From: Pseudomonas gingeri
GTDB lineage: Bacteria > Pseudomonadota > Gammaproteobacteria > Pseudomonadales > Pseudomonadaceae
Direction of reading: 5' to 3'
NCBI RefSeq assembly: GCF_013386165.1
Contig: NZ_JACAOS010000018.1
Location: 595,382-659,381, forward strand
DNA: 64,000 bases
In this document: piece by piece, positions 41,301 through 51,772 of the stretch
Layout of the letters: each line of letters begins with the position of its first letter
How positions within the stretch are numbered: position 1 is the stretch's first letter
Program-made: the position numbers and the translations under genes
The notes under the pieces: model-generated
Told to the model about the DNA's origin: nothing
Databases searched by the model: none
The model's input: only the letters and a program-made list of their open reading frames with translations

Positions 41301-43197
41301 GCAAAGTCTTGTCGAGGAGCGTGAGGCACTGATAGCCCTCAACCAGAAGATCAAGGAGAACGAGCCGGCGGTCAGCAACAGCGTCAAGCGTTGGAGACTG
41401 GCGACTGAAGGCGAGACGGCCAAGCGGGTGACCTACGAGCGGCGTACCGAACTGCTCGGCACGCTGAGCGCTTTGCTGGAAGAGGATCTGCGCAACTACC
41501 GCCAACAGTTGGACCTGAGCAAAAAACTGATGGTCGATAGCCGGCTGATCAAGGCCGTGCGGCCCTTTCAGATCAATGCGCTGGAAAATGGGGTGATTGG
41601 CCTGCAGACATTGCTCCATGCCCAGCAAACCTGGTTGTTGGAAAGACTTGGCCAGCCCCATTCGGCGCTGTCCAACCTACCCGAGGCAGAGCAGATGGAA
41701 CCGGCTTTGGTCCAGGCCGAATGGGAGCGGAGTGCCGAGGCCACGGACAAGGCGGTCGACTGGGCCCTGTTGCAAAAGGACTGGCTCGATCAACTGAAGC
41801 AGATACGCGATGGTCGGGAAAACTATCAGCGGGTGATTGCAACCGTCGGTTGGGGGTCCATCGAGGTGGAAGTCCGCGCCTGGAAGCTTGCGCAGTTGAA
41901 GAACTGTTTCGCCCTGGGCGAGATAACGCCCGAGAGTCTCGGACAGGAAATGTTTGATGAAATCTGGGATCAGATCCATCGGCTGCATGTGTCCTATTAC
42001 TCCTCGCTCGATGCCCTTGATGAGGTCAAATTGTTGCTCGGTGAACGTATCGAGTTGCTGGAGTCGGTTGTCGAGCAATCCAATGATCTTCAAGAAAAGC
42101 TCGAGTTCTATTTGGCTACGCTGGTCAGTCGCCGTCTGCCCAAGGAAAAGCTCGACCGGCTGCTCGCGGTGCAGCAGGCACTCGGGCAGGAGGTCCAGGA
42201 AGATCTGCGCCGGTTGCTGGGAAAAGATGATTGGGAACTGCCGCCCATGGCTGCTGCTGGCCCGGCGGTCGAAAAGGCCAACAGAAAAATCATCCGTACC
42301 CGCCATCGACAAGTGTTGTCCGGTGAGGTCCAGCCGCCGACATCGGCGGATGGCGAAGAGACCGTGCAGATCAGCGATGTCTATGGGCAGGTGGTCGAGA
42401 CCTATCGGAAAAATACCACTGACGGGCTCTGGGAGCCGGTCGTCGCCCCGGAAAAACCGGGCAAACCCGTGGTGATCAGGCCCGAAGTCGGTTTGGAAAA
42501 ACGGGTGTCCAACGCACGCCAGTTACTCAACGACGAAGCCTTGGCGATTGATCGGGTCATGCGGCAGGCCGTGCGCTCCAATGCGCCCAGGGCGCAGGAG
42601 GATATCCTGCGCTTGCAGGCCGAAGCGATGGAGCATCAGGCCTCGGAGATCGACAAACTCCTCGGCGTGGCGCAGACGCCGCCGCGCAATCCGGAGCGGG
42701 TCAGGAATGCCCAGGCGGTGGCGCAGCAACTGCGTGACGCGGCACCGAGGCTACGGGCTTCCGGGCAGTACGCGCGGATCCTCGCCATCAAGGCCAACCC
42801 ACCGGAAATGCCGCGTATCGACTACCTGCTGGGGCTGGGCGAAGTGACCATCCGCAAGGAAGGCGAGCGGGTCCCACTCGGCAAGAATGACGTCATGCAG
42901 GAGTATGCGCTGCTCGACAAGGACGGCAAGCCGCTGTGGTACGCGCACTTTCACTACCCGAGCCTGTCGGCACTCGACTCGGCCTTCGAGGCTGCTCACC
43001 TGAAAACCGCCGGGCAGCGCAAGCTTGGCGGCAAGTACCAGTCGCTGGAGCAGGAGAAGTCCTTCAAGAAAATCCAGACGGGGCAGGGCGGCAGCGCCAG
43101 TCTGGCGTTGCAGATCTATCGCAGCCGGATCGACCTGGCTGCGGCGCAAGAGCATTTTTTCCCGAAGCTCGCCAAGTTGGGTGACCAAGCCGGGTAA
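38350..43197 (+). CDS. Giant toxin-like protein 1 (DUF6543/dermonecrotic-toxin-like family)
   Basis: 1615 aa, no signal peptide. The N-terminal ~800 residues resemble the large Pseudomonas DUF6543/dermonecrotic toxin-domain proteins (by memory), e.g. GPLILLRPLFLQQPLRQFATREALFSAI near 635. A hydrophobic segment follows near residues 760-800 (LLGITQLPFAGLLPYVGRLVEVLGWLVVL). A module RGLVHIKEAGKGKWCALLQGDLYEVAWEAE lies near 910, then long alpha-helical, coiled-coil-prone sequence (about 990-1310). IIRTRHRQVLSGEV lies near 1315, and the C-terminal module has PLWYAHFHYP near 1530. It is homologous along its whole length to the next gene. Start ATG 38350 with GAGG 10 bases upstream. Molecular activity not identifiable from sequence. 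Confidence 0.75.
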   Translation: MSTQSPVADSQAMDPTSVAKALFADPPTLLSVATPLVQGVLDEHYADFELSAERVRLAVPYWVLAEGIDGAPAGHRYYSLGEVMLERFALRVPVWGASRSLRLETHNLLWREQPPAAAKPLAIDLDGLLKRLDQAARSRLLEDLKQQLIERWNQSPQGHGPSRWARLSAAIGRLLVPGLTPGRGGLPDLSRLPFYMGYAPDDSHGESPTPDIRAFETRVFSVDAQGRRYPELFPVIDFWRYGENLQPLPYPLYFHPAEGGLRPGKLDSAELVAMLIGSRTAGRSLEIRESLVWRWNEPAEVIGDSLAKGLLEYQLQALSATPPGDWQARAHLQRWVDDITDPGKWFAVPARTYDAGRFQVLRPERCGPAALSLTSESLPDWLLGASPADRSSYSVLLRELARQQCESAGRHFLEDIGTLDEFATRRLQELMRQDQPAVAAIDPNAIKLNLDKLDYSATQTLDPQQAQVTVAVDMTLVELALANLGGMRHTGMRIRIETRGLAQPVPDWMNPDYLRGLVTRADIGQAYPDLLKARLISDVTEARRREALFVALWRVRLPLQALELKIKGESGFSVEGFRYVQAMVQPPGPGRLVDGVEIVLWPLAFKAKADWRADEVQAMFVIGPRDRDLGPLILLRPLFLQQPLRQFATREALFSAIREPGDLQRSVLTWMSETARRRYDHGGFDEPHIEQFLGGDEFAPAPTRSGPATLAERIVEGDYLPAIFAAMVRAQVEQADRQSVSNAEQRWADWKEGAWRVLLGITQLPFAGLLPYVGRLVEVLGWLVVLKIGHDDLRALDSDNRLEQSSGAADLLFNLAALLLHYRADSPSGETAVPSLRPPEPLPPATALPAPIIAHTPDLPRIELSAWSMSGWPVPEALMKRVRPYRLRAFDQPASALAGLGRVAASGPARGLVHIKEAGKGKWCALLQGDLYEVAWEAEADGVRIVDEQGNAGPWVRGDEQGRWSLDMRLRGGSPPKRVQARGSQSLVEEREALIALNQKIKENEPAVSNSVKRWRLATEGETAKRVTYERRTELLGTLSALLEEDLRNYRQQLDLSKKLMVDSRLIKAVRPFQINALENGVIGLQTLLHAQQTWLLERLGQPHSALSNLPEAEQMEPALVQAEWERSAEATDKAVDWALLQKDWLDQLKQIRDGRENYQRVIATVGWGSIEVEVRAWKLAQLKNCFALGEITPESLGQEMFDEIWDQIHRLHVSYYSSLDALDEVKLLLGERIELLESVVEQSNDLQEKLEFYLATLVSRRLPKEKLDRLLAVQQALGQEVQEDLRRLLGKDDWELPPMAAAGPAVEKANRKIIRTRHRQVLSGEVQPPTSADGEETVQISDVYGQVVETYRKNTTDGLWEPVVAPEKPGKPVVIRPEVGLEKRVSNARQLLNDEALAIDRVMRQAVRSNAPRAQEDILRLQAEAMEHQASEIDKLLGVAQTPPRNPERVRNAQAVAQQLRDAAPRLRASGQYARILAIKANPPEMPRIDYLLGLGEVTIRKEGERVPLGKNDVMQEYALLDKDGKPLWYAHFHYPSLSALDSAFEAAHLKTAGQRKLGGKYQSLEQEKSFKKIQTGQGGSASLALQIYRSRIDLAAAQEHFFPKLAKLGDQAG

Positions 43198-43202
43198 CGC
43201 GC

Positions 43203-43218
43203 CCTATCCCGCTACCGC
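43203..43218 (+). repeat. 16-bp sequence repeated upstream of both giant paralogs (copy 2)
   Basis: CCTATCCCGCTACCGC, identical to 38231-38246, here 60 bp upstream of the second giant gene and 6 bp after the stop of the first. Confidence 0.7.
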
Positions 43219-43277
43219 CCGAGGGCTGGCGGGTTGCTGTCAGCTGGCCGCTTTCTCATATCAAGGATTGCGGCCCA

Positions 43278-46200
43278 ATGACCTCCCCGCCGACCTCGCT
43301 GCAGACTGCCCTTCAACAGTACCGAAACACTGCCCGCGCGCTGTTCGCTGGGCGACCGACCTTGGACTCGGTCGCCCAGTCGCTGGTCCAGGCCGCGTTG
43401 GACCAGTGCTGTCCCTCTCTCAAGTTCCAGGGCCGCCGGGTCCAGGGTACGGCCCTGTGGCTGGGCGAGCGGCAGCCGGCCGAGACCCGGCGTTATACGC
43501 GCTTGTCCGAGCTGCTGCTGCGCCGTTTCAGCGAACGCCTGGAACCCGCTTATGCCGATCCCGCTGCGGTGCTGGTCAGCGGGGCGGCGGGCGCGCAGGT
43601 CGGTGTGCCGATTGCCGCGGCGGATTTGCAGCGTCTGGGCGCGGCGCTCAACAACTGGGGCGATGCCTTGCTCGAAGTGTTCAAGGCACGACTGGTCGCG
43701 TTCTGGAACGAAGCGGTGCCCGAGTGGGCGGGCAAGGTCCCGGGATCGGACGCCTGGGTACCTGGTTGGGATCGGCACGCGCCGGCGATTCCCAGCCGTT
43801 GCGCGGCACTTTCGAACCTGCTGTTCGTTTCGATGTACGGTGCGGGGAACCTACCCAATGGCCTGGCGTTCCAGGCCGACCAGAGCCTGCCCAAGGCGCT
43901 GGTCAGCGAAGACCAACCGATGCGCGACAGCCTGCTGGGCAAGAATGCCCTGGCTGCGTATCTGCTCAATGCCAAGGGGCGTGAGGAGCGGTTCGCTGTC
44001 ACGCCCGTCGCGGTGGTCTTCGCCCGCCAGCTGTCAGCGCGGGACTTTGCCTACTTCCTGCTCCGTCCAGGCCATGACGTGCAGCGCTTGCAGCCGGTCG
44101 ATGAGCTCTGGACGTCATTGCGCGGTCAGTTGCCGGGCTCCGGGAAAGTCGATCTGATCCCCTCGCAGATCAATGTCTTCGACAACCTGGCCGGGGCCTT
44201 GCTGGAAAATCAGCTGCGCGCGCTGGAGCGTGTGCCGCGCGGTGTTATGCAGGGGGCTGGGGAGTCCTGGTCGGCGCGAGTCGAGCGCATCACTGATCCG
44301 GGGGGCTGGTTCGTTACCCCCGCGCCTGCGCCGCTCAGCCCTCTGCAACGACGGCTGCGCGAGGCGGCGCCGCTGTGGTTGCTGGACGCGGCGGATACCG
44401 ACCGGCGTGACTATGCCGGGTTGTTATCGACCCTGGTCGGGGCACTGGGCAAGTCATCGTCCCACAGCATTTTCGACGATGTGGCGTCGCTCTCGGGTTT
44501 TAGCCGGCAGACGCTCAAGGAGGCCATGTCGAGGCGGCATCCGCATATGCCGGATATCCGCATGCAGGACATTCTGCTCACGCTCGACAAGTACCGGCGC
44601 AAGCCGCTGTCACCGGACGTGCTCGGTGAGTTCGAGGAAGTGCGACTGACGCTGCCCGAACTGGCCCTGGAAAACCTCGATGATTTCCGTTTCGGCGCAA
44701 CGCAGATGCGCGTCCAGCTTGCAGAGGACGCCACGCTACCGGAGTGGATGACGGCCGGTTATCTGCTGGAACTGATCGACGAGGTGGATATCGGTGCCGG
44801 TTACCCGGCTTACTTGCGACAGCGACTGCTGGGCGATACGCGTTATGCCGTGTTCCGCCAGCAACGTTTTTACCACCAGATCCAGGCCCAACTGCCCCTG
44901 GCAGCACTGGAACTCAAGCTTCGTGGCGAACAGGGGATGAGCGAGAAGGGCTGTCGCCTGGTCAGGGCGATGTTGGCGTTCGACGCCCGTGACCGTCAGG
45001 TCGACGGTGTGCCGATCGTGCTCCGGCCCCTGGCCTTTCAGGCCAGCCCCGAGGCGAGCCCGGACAAGGTGGCGGGCATGTTTCTCATCGAGCCCCGGGA
45101 CACGGCTTTAGGGCCGCATCTGCTTTACCGACCGCTGTTCGAGCCGCTGCTGGGCGAGTATGCCAGCCGGTCGGCATTGCTGGAGGCGATCTGCAAAACC
45201 GGTGAACTGCAGGACAGTGTGCTGGCCTGGTTCGCTGCCGATAGACGCGCGGTGTATGCCAATGGCGGTTTTCGCCAGCCCCATCTCGGCGCGCTGTTGC
45301 CGGGCGATGAAACCGCGCCGCTGCCGGCCCCGGCGGCCCCGGCAAGCCTGGGCCGCGAGGAAGTCGCCGAGGGTTATGTTCACCATCTGTTTCATGCCTG
45401 TATCAATGCGGTTATCCGCCAGGCTGACATGCAGGTGCTGTCGAACGCGGAAAAACGCTGGGCGCGATTGAAAGACAGCGGCTGGCAACTGTTCAGTTCA
45501 ATGCTGATGTTTGCCAGTGGTCCGCTGACCCAGGCCGGCTGGTTGATTCTGCTCTACCGTGGCGTGCGCCAGGATCTGCCGGGTTTGCAGGGCGACGACG
45601 AGGAAGCCCGGGCCCAGGCGTGGGCCGATATGCTGAGCAACCTGGCGGCGGTGCTCTTGCAGGAGGTGATGGCGGGCGAGCGCGAACCGTTGCCGGAGTC
45701 GTTGCTTGAGCCGTTTACGGCGCCGGAGTCGGCGGCCAGGCGCGAGCCCTTGGCAATCGAGGGCGAGGTGTCGCTTGAGCGGATCACGCCGCTTCTGGCT
45801 GACGATGATTCGCCGCCATTGCCTTTCGATTTGTCCTGGTCGAATCCGCGCCATGCCTTGTCGGCGGCCTCGCGCAAGGCCTTGGCGAAGTTCGCTGTCA
45901 GGGTCTTCGACACGCCGCCACGACTCGATAGCCTCGGTTCGGTTGCCGAAGACGGTCCGAACGAGGGACTGGTGCATTTCGGTGGTCCCAAGGACAAGGG
46001 CTGGCACGTGCTGATCGAAGAGACCCTGTATCAGGTCGCGTGGAGCGATGACGGTCCCCGCGTGGTCGATGGCGCGGGAGCCCCGGGGCCGTTTCTCGAC
46101 CGTGATGGGCAAGGTCGCTGGCGCCTCGATCTACGCCTGCGCTTGCGCGGCGGGAGTGGCCGCGAAACCGTGCAGGCGCGCCTGCAGCGCAAGCTGCGTG

Positions 46201-48086
46201 ATCGGGCCAGCGCGCTGCACGGGCAGATCACCCAGGTGTCGGCGCGTATCGGCAGCCTGTTGAGCGAGGCCGAAACACTGCGCAAGCGTTTCGAGACCAT
46301 GAGTGAGGGCAAGGCCGCGAGGAACTTCAGCGACCGCCAACGCAGCGAAAAACGCCGCGAATACCTGGGCAAGTTGGAGGGTTTGCAGCTCGCCCTCGAA
46401 GACAAGATTCGCCTTATCAAAGCGTTCAATGACAATCGCCAGGTGGTGCCCAGCCCTCTGCTGCTGGTGGCAGCCCTGGCAGACAGCGTGAGCAATGACC
46501 GCACGTTGCTGAACGTATCCCTGGCGGTGGGGCGCGAAGGCAGCCTGAGTGCCGAGCAGCTTGGCGAGATGATTGCCAGCAACACCGATAGCCATTATGT
46601 CCAGGTCATCGCCGACCTGAAGAATAATGCCGATATCACGGACAAGCAGATTTTCTGGAGCACCCGCGAATATGCCGCGCTCGATGAGTTGCGCAGGCTT
46701 CCCGAACCTGGGCCGGCGCAAGCCACTGCATTGACGCAGACGCTGGTGCAACCGTTCACACCGCTGGACTGGCGGGCGGTGCAGTTGCCGACCCTGCTGG
46801 CCTTGACCGTGGACGAGTTGCCCGCGCAGGTCACCGCGCAAATGGACGATCAGATATTCACGGCCATCAAGCGCAGTGCCGAGCAGACCAAGTATGCGAC
46901 CAACACGATCAATCGCCTGCGGGCCGAGGATCCACGCCAGGACCGGATTGACGCCTTGCTGACGGCAATCGCCCGCTACGACGAGACCCGTGACCTGCTC
47001 GATTACCTGAAGACGCTGACGCCAGGCCAGCGTCCGCTGGAATACTCCCGCCGCCTGTCGGAGTTGTTGACGCAGTTGCGCGATGGAGCGTTGAACAGCC
47101 TCTCTGGCTTGTGGGACGAGACCGAGCCGGTCGCACCCGACGCCGAACCCAAACCTGGCCCTGCGCCTGGCGGCACGCGGAAGAAGTTTATCCGCACGCG
47201 CAACCGCGAGGTTTTTGCCGGCCGGGTACGCGAGCGCACACCTGAGCAGGAGGACGAAATCGTCGAGATCACCGATCCCAACGGTGAGCTGGTGTCGGCC
47301 TTCAAGGAGAACCGCGAGGATGCCCGGGATATTTTCTGGGAAGAGCTCAAGGCCGATCCGGCACCGGTTCCGGCGAGTCAGCGCAAGGTCGGGCTGCCCC
47401 GGCTGGTCAGCCAGGGACAGGCCGAACTCGGTGGCGTCGAGGCCTTGATTCGCCAGGTGATGGCGCTGACCGGCACGTCCAAGGACCCCCGCGACCTGCA
47501 AGGTATCCTGGAACTGAAGGCGCAGAAACTGAACAGCCTGGCGGATGATATCCAACAGGCCCTCGGTGATAGCAGCGGGACATCGACGCAAGTGAAAACC
47601 GCTCAAGCGCTCAAGGACAATCTGCGCGACGAAGCCACCCGGCTGATCGCCGAAGGACGCAAGGCACGTATCGCCGCAATCAAGGGTAATGCGCCGCAGT
47701 TGGCCCGCTTGCAGTATCTGAAAGAACAGGACCAGGTGGATATTCACCGCGCCGGCGGGCGTCAGACGCAGGCCCAGGGCGGTTTCCTGCAGGAGTATGT
47801 GGTCAACCACAAGGATGGCCGCCCGCTGTGGTACGCGCATTTCCATTATCCGGCGACCACCACGGCGGAGACCGCGTTTGTCAGCGCACACCTGAAGACC
47901 CTCGCGCAACGGCGTCTGGGCAGCAAGGCCCAAGCCACGGCCCGACAGCGTGCGGCGGCCAGGATCCAGGCCGGGCAGGGCGGCCGGGCGCAACTGAGCC
48001 TGGATATCCACCGTGGTCGGATTCTCGACAAGAACCTGGCCCAGGCGCTGTTTTTCAATACTGGCGAAGTGGATAGTTCGGCTTGA
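43278..48086 (+). CDS. Giant toxin-like protein 2 (paralog of the preceding gene)
   Basis: 1602 aa, no signal peptide, same architecture as the preceding protein. It has a DUF6543-like N-terminal half (GPHLLYRPLFEPLLGEYASRSALLEAI near 615) and a hydrophobic segment near 740-770 (SMLMFASGPLTQAGWLILLYRG). EGLVHFGGPKDKGWHVLIEETLYQVAW lies near 895, followed by a helical region. FIRTRNREVFAGRV lies near 1305. The C-terminal module has PLWYAHFHYP near 1515 and IQAGQGGRAQLSLDIHRGRI, matching IQTGQGGSASLALQIYRSRI in the neighbour. Eighty bases separate the two genes, so they may be co-transcribed. Function unknown; probably a toxin or effector by family. Confidence 0.75.
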   Translation: MTSPPTSLQTALQQYRNTARALFAGRPTLDSVAQSLVQAALDQCCPSLKFQGRRVQGTALWLGERQPAETRRYTRLSELLLRRFSERLEPAYADPAAVLVSGAAGAQVGVPIAAADLQRLGAALNNWGDALLEVFKARLVAFWNEAVPEWAGKVPGSDAWVPGWDRHAPAIPSRCAALSNLLFVSMYGAGNLPNGLAFQADQSLPKALVSEDQPMRDSLLGKNALAAYLLNAKGREERFAVTPVAVVFARQLSARDFAYFLLRPGHDVQRLQPVDELWTSLRGQLPGSGKVDLIPSQINVFDNLAGALLENQLRALERVPRGVMQGAGESWSARVERITDPGGWFVTPAPAPLSPLQRRLREAAPLWLLDAADTDRRDYAGLLSTLVGALGKSSSHSIFDDVASLSGFSRQTLKEAMSRRHPHMPDIRMQDILLTLDKYRRKPLSPDVLGEFEEVRLTLPELALENLDDFRFGATQMRVQLAEDATLPEWMTAGYLLELIDEVDIGAGYPAYLRQRLLGDTRYAVFRQQRFYHQIQAQLPLAALELKLRGEQGMSEKGCRLVRAMLAFDARDRQVDGVPIVLRPLAFQASPEASPDKVAGMFLIEPRDTALGPHLLYRPLFEPLLGEYASRSALLEAICKTGELQDSVLAWFAADRRAVYANGGFRQPHLGALLPGDETAPLPAPAAPASLGREEVAEGYVHHLFHACINAVIRQADMQVLSNAEKRWARLKDSGWQLFSSMLMFASGPLTQAGWLILLYRGVRQDLPGLQGDDEEARAQAWADMLSNLAAVLLQEVMAGEREPLPESLLEPFTAPESAARREPLAIEGEVSLERITPLLADDDSPPLPFDLSWSNPRHALSAASRKALAKFAVRVFDTPPRLDSLGSVAEDGPNEGLVHFGGPKDKGWHVLIEETLYQVAWSDDGPRVVDGAGAPGPFLDRDGQGRWRLDLRLRLRGGSGRETVQARLQRKLRDRASALHGQITQVSARIGSLLSEAETLRKRFETMSEGKAARNFSDRQRSEKRREYLGKLEGLQLALEDKIRLIKAFNDNRQVVPSPLLLVAALADSVSNDRTLLNVSLAVGREGSLSAEQLGEMIASNTDSHYVQVIADLKNNADITDKQIFWSTREYAALDELRRLPEPGPAQATALTQTLVQPFTPLDWRAVQLPTLLALTVDELPAQVTAQMDDQIFTAIKRSAEQTKYATNTINRLRAEDPRQDRIDALLTAIARYDETRDLLDYLKTLTPGQRPLEYSRRLSELLTQLRDGALNSLSGLWDETEPVAPDAEPKPGPAPGGTRKKFIRTRNREVFAGRVRERTPEQEDEIVEITDPNGELVSAFKENREDARDIFWEELKADPAPVPASQRKVGLPRLVSQGQAELGGVEALIRQVMALTGTSKDPRDLQGILELKAQKLNSLADDIQQALGDSSGTSTQVKTAQALKDNLRDEATRLIAEGRKARIAAIKGNAPQLARLQYLKEQDQVDIHRAGGRQTQAQGGFLQEYVVNHKDGRPLWYAHFHYPATTTAETAFVSAHLKTLAQRRLGSKAQATARQRAAARIQAGQGGRAQLSLDIHRGRILDKNLAQALFFNTGEVDSSA

Positions 48087-48201
48087 AAACCGGCCGGTTG
48101 GTGTCTGCAATCATCGTCTCAGCCGATATCGAGACAGACATCCGCCTGCCGCTGGGCTAAGGTGTGTCAGAGCTTTTTCATCGATATCGGGAGTACCCTG
48201 C

Positions 48202-49178
<977 letters not shown>

Positions 49179-49182
<4 letters not shown>

Positions 49183-50702
49183 ATGCCACCCGGACAAAAC
49201 GCAAAGTCGAGCCGGCCCCGCCGACCACCCTGTTTCTCTTCGGCGCCCACGGCGACCTGGTCAAGCGCCTGCTGATGCCGGCGCTCTACAACCTGACCCG
49301 TGATGGCCTGGTGGGCGATAACCTGCACATTGTCGGGGTCGATCACAACGCCATCAGCGACGCCGACTTTGCCAAGAAACTCGAGGACTTCAGTCGCGCC
49401 GAAGTCGCGGCGAAAACCGGGGAAGGTGCGGAGACGGCGCTGGATGCCACGCTCTGGAGCAAACTGGCGAAAAACATCAGCTACGTCCAGGGCGACTTTC
49501 TCGACGACTCGACTTACGCCGCACTGGCCGAGAAGATTGCCGCCAGCGGCACCGGCAATGCGGTGTTCTACCTGGCGACCGCGCCGCGTTTCTTCAGTGA
49601 GGTAGCACGGCGCCTGGGTTCGGCAAAGTTGCTTGAAGAAACCCCCGAGGCGTTTCGCCGGGTGGTGATCGAAAAGCCCTTCGGTTCCGACCTGGCCACC
49701 GCCGAAGCGTTGAACGCCTGCCTGCTCAAAGTGATGAGCGAGAAGCAGATCTATCGCATCGACCATTACCTGGGCAAGGAAACGGTCCAGAACATCCTGG
49801 TCAGCCGCTTCTCCAACGTGCTGTTCGAGGCGTTCTGGAACAACCACTACATCGACCATGTGCAGATCACCGCCGCGGAAACCGTCGGCGTCGAAACCCG
49901 TGGCAGTTTCTACGAGCACACCGGTGCCCTGCGGGACATGGTGCCCAATCACCTGTTCCAGTTGCTGGCGATGGTCGCGATGGAGCCGCCGGCGGCATTC
50001 GGCGCGGACGCGGTGCGCGGTGAAAAGGCCAAGGTGGTCGGTGCGATTCGTCCCTGGACGGTCGAGGAGGCCCGGGCCAACTCGGTACGTGGCCAGTACC
50101 GCACGGGTGAACTGGGTGGTAAGGCCGTGCCCGGTTACCGTGAGGAAAGCAATGTGGCGCCGGACAGCAACACCGAGACCTATGTGGCCCTCAAGGTGAT
50201 GATCGACAACTGGCGTTGGGTCGGCGTGCCGTTTTACCTGCGCACCGGTAAGCGCATGAGCGTGCGCGACACGGAGATCGCCATCTGCTTCAAGCCGGCG
50301 CCCTATGCGCAGTTCCGCGACACCGAGGTCGAGCGTCTGCAACCGACCTACCTGAAGATCCAGATCCAACCCAACGAAGGCATGTGGTTCGACCTGCTGG
50401 CCAAGCGTCCTGGGCCGGCCCTGGCCATGACCAACGTCGAGCTGGGGTTTGCCTACAAGGACTTCTTCGAAATGCAGCCGTCCACCGGCTATGAAACCCT
50501 GATCTACGATTGCCTGACCGGTGACCAGACGCTGTTCCAGCGTGCTGACAATATCGAGAACGGCTGGCGTGCGGTGCAGCCGTTCCTGGATGCCTGGAGC
50601 GAAGATAATCAGGTGCAGGGCTACAAGGCCGGGGAAAACGGTCCTGAAGCCGCCGACGAACTGCTGGCCCGTGACGGCCGTGTCTGGCACAGCCTCGGAT
50701 GA
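49179..50702 (+). CDS. zwf: Glucose-6-phosphate 1-dehydrogenase
   Basis: 507-aa NAD(P)-dependent first enzyme of the oxidative pentose phosphate/Entner-Doudoroff route. The cofactor loop reads LFLFGAHGDLVKRLLMPAL (GAHGDL replaces the common GASGDL). The active-site signature RIDHYLGKETVQNILVSRF near residue 190 supplies the catalytic residues. WRWVGVPFYLRTGKRM is present. A second zwf normally sits near glk/edd in Pseudomonas; this copy pairs with gnd. Coupled on both sides by ATGA overlaps to gnd and the HAD gene. Confidence 0.95.
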
Positions 50703-51520
50703 GTGGCACGGTACAGCACCCGATCCGCTTGTTGCTCAGCGATATGGACGGCACCCTGTTGCGTCCCGATCACAGCCTCAGCCCGCGCACGGTCGAGGCC
50801 GTGGCGGCGTTGCGGGCGGCGGGGGTGTTTTTCAGCCTCGCCACCGGGCGTCCGCCGCGGGCCATGCGTGAGCAGATCGAGGCGCTGGGGGTGGATATTC
50901 CCACGGCGGCGTTCAACGGCGGCACCCTGGTACATCCCGATGGCAGTTATCTGGTGACCCACTACATTCCCCGTGAGGCGGCGGTGACCACCCTGGCGTT
51001 GTTGTCGCGGCACGAGGAGGTCGAGGTCTGGGTGTTTGCCGACAACCATTGGTTGCTGCGTAATCCCCACGGCACCATGGTGCCGCGCGAGCAGCACGCA
51101 CTGGGCTATCCGCCGACGGTGGTGGAGGACTTCACGGCGTACCTGGACCGCATCGACAAGATCGTCGGCGCCAGTGGCAACGGGCAACTGCTGATCGACC
51201 TGGAGGCGGTGTTGCAACCGTTGGTGGCGGAGCAGGCGCTGGCCAGTCGTTCCCAGCGTTCCTACCTGGATATCACCGCGATGCAAGCGAACAAGGGCGA
51301 GGCGCTGGCGACCCTGGCGAAATACCTCGGCGTGCCCCTGGAGCAGACGGCGGCCATCGGCGATGGCGGCAATGATCCGGCGATGTTCCACCGGGCCGGA
51401 TTGGCGATTGCCATGGGCCAGGCGGAGGAGGTGGTCAAGCGCCAGGCCGATGTGGTCACCGGGAGCAATACCGAGGACGGTGCGGCCGAGGCGATCGAGC
51501 GCTATATCCTCCCGCGCTGA
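50699..51520 (+). CDS. Cof-type HAD phosphatase
   Basis: 273-aa haloacid dehalogenase-superfamily phosphatase: motif I LLLSDMDGTLL (residues 10-20), motif II LATGRP, cap domain between motifs II and III (Cof class IIB), and motif IV AIGDGGNDPAMF near 220. Likely a sugar-phosphate phosphatase. The ATGA overlap with zwf implies a role linked to pentose phosphate metabolites, for instance clearing damaged or excess sugar phosphates (inference). Confidence 0.9.
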   Translation: MSGTVQHPIRLLLSDMDGTLLRPDHSLSPRTVEAVAALRAAGVFFSLATGRPPRAMREQIEALGVDIPTAAFNGGTLVHPDGSYLVTHYIPREAAVTTLALLSRHEEVEVWVFADNHWLLRNPHGTMVPREQHALGYPPTVVEDFTAYLDRIDKIVGASGNGQLLIDLEAVLQPLVAEQALASRSQRSYLDITAMQANKGEALATLAKYLGVPLEQTAAIGDGGNDPAMFHRAGLAIAMGQAEEVVKRQADVVTGSNTEDGAAEAIERYILPR

Positions 51521-51553
51521 CTCAGACCGACCTGGAGATACCACTATCCTCCC

Positions 51554-51653
51554 TTGTAGGAGCGAGCTTGCTCGCGATAACGATCTGGCAGGCACCGCAG
51601 GAGAGTGGTGCCTGGCCGCCGTTGGCGGATCGCGAGCAAGCTCGCTCCTACAG
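51554..51653. repeat. REPIN (GCGAGCTTGCTCGC type)
   Basis: Inverted ends TTGTAGGAGCGAGCTTGCTC and GAGCAAGCTCGCTCCTACAG after the HAD gene; its interior differs from the 15.1 and 35.7 kb copies. Confidence 0.88.
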
Positions 51654-51772
51654 GGGGGCGGTTGATATCAGGCGTCAATGGTCCGGCTTTTGGCACATCC
51701 GCTTCCTGTCAGCCCGAGTCGGGCCCTTGCTATAGTGGCGAATCTTTTTTCGCCCTGCCAAGGATGCCCGTC

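Noticed and set aside
46131..48110. 659-codon minus-strand open frame
   Set aside because: Antisense shadow of the second giant paralog; the plus-strand frame has clear homology to its neighbour and a good start.
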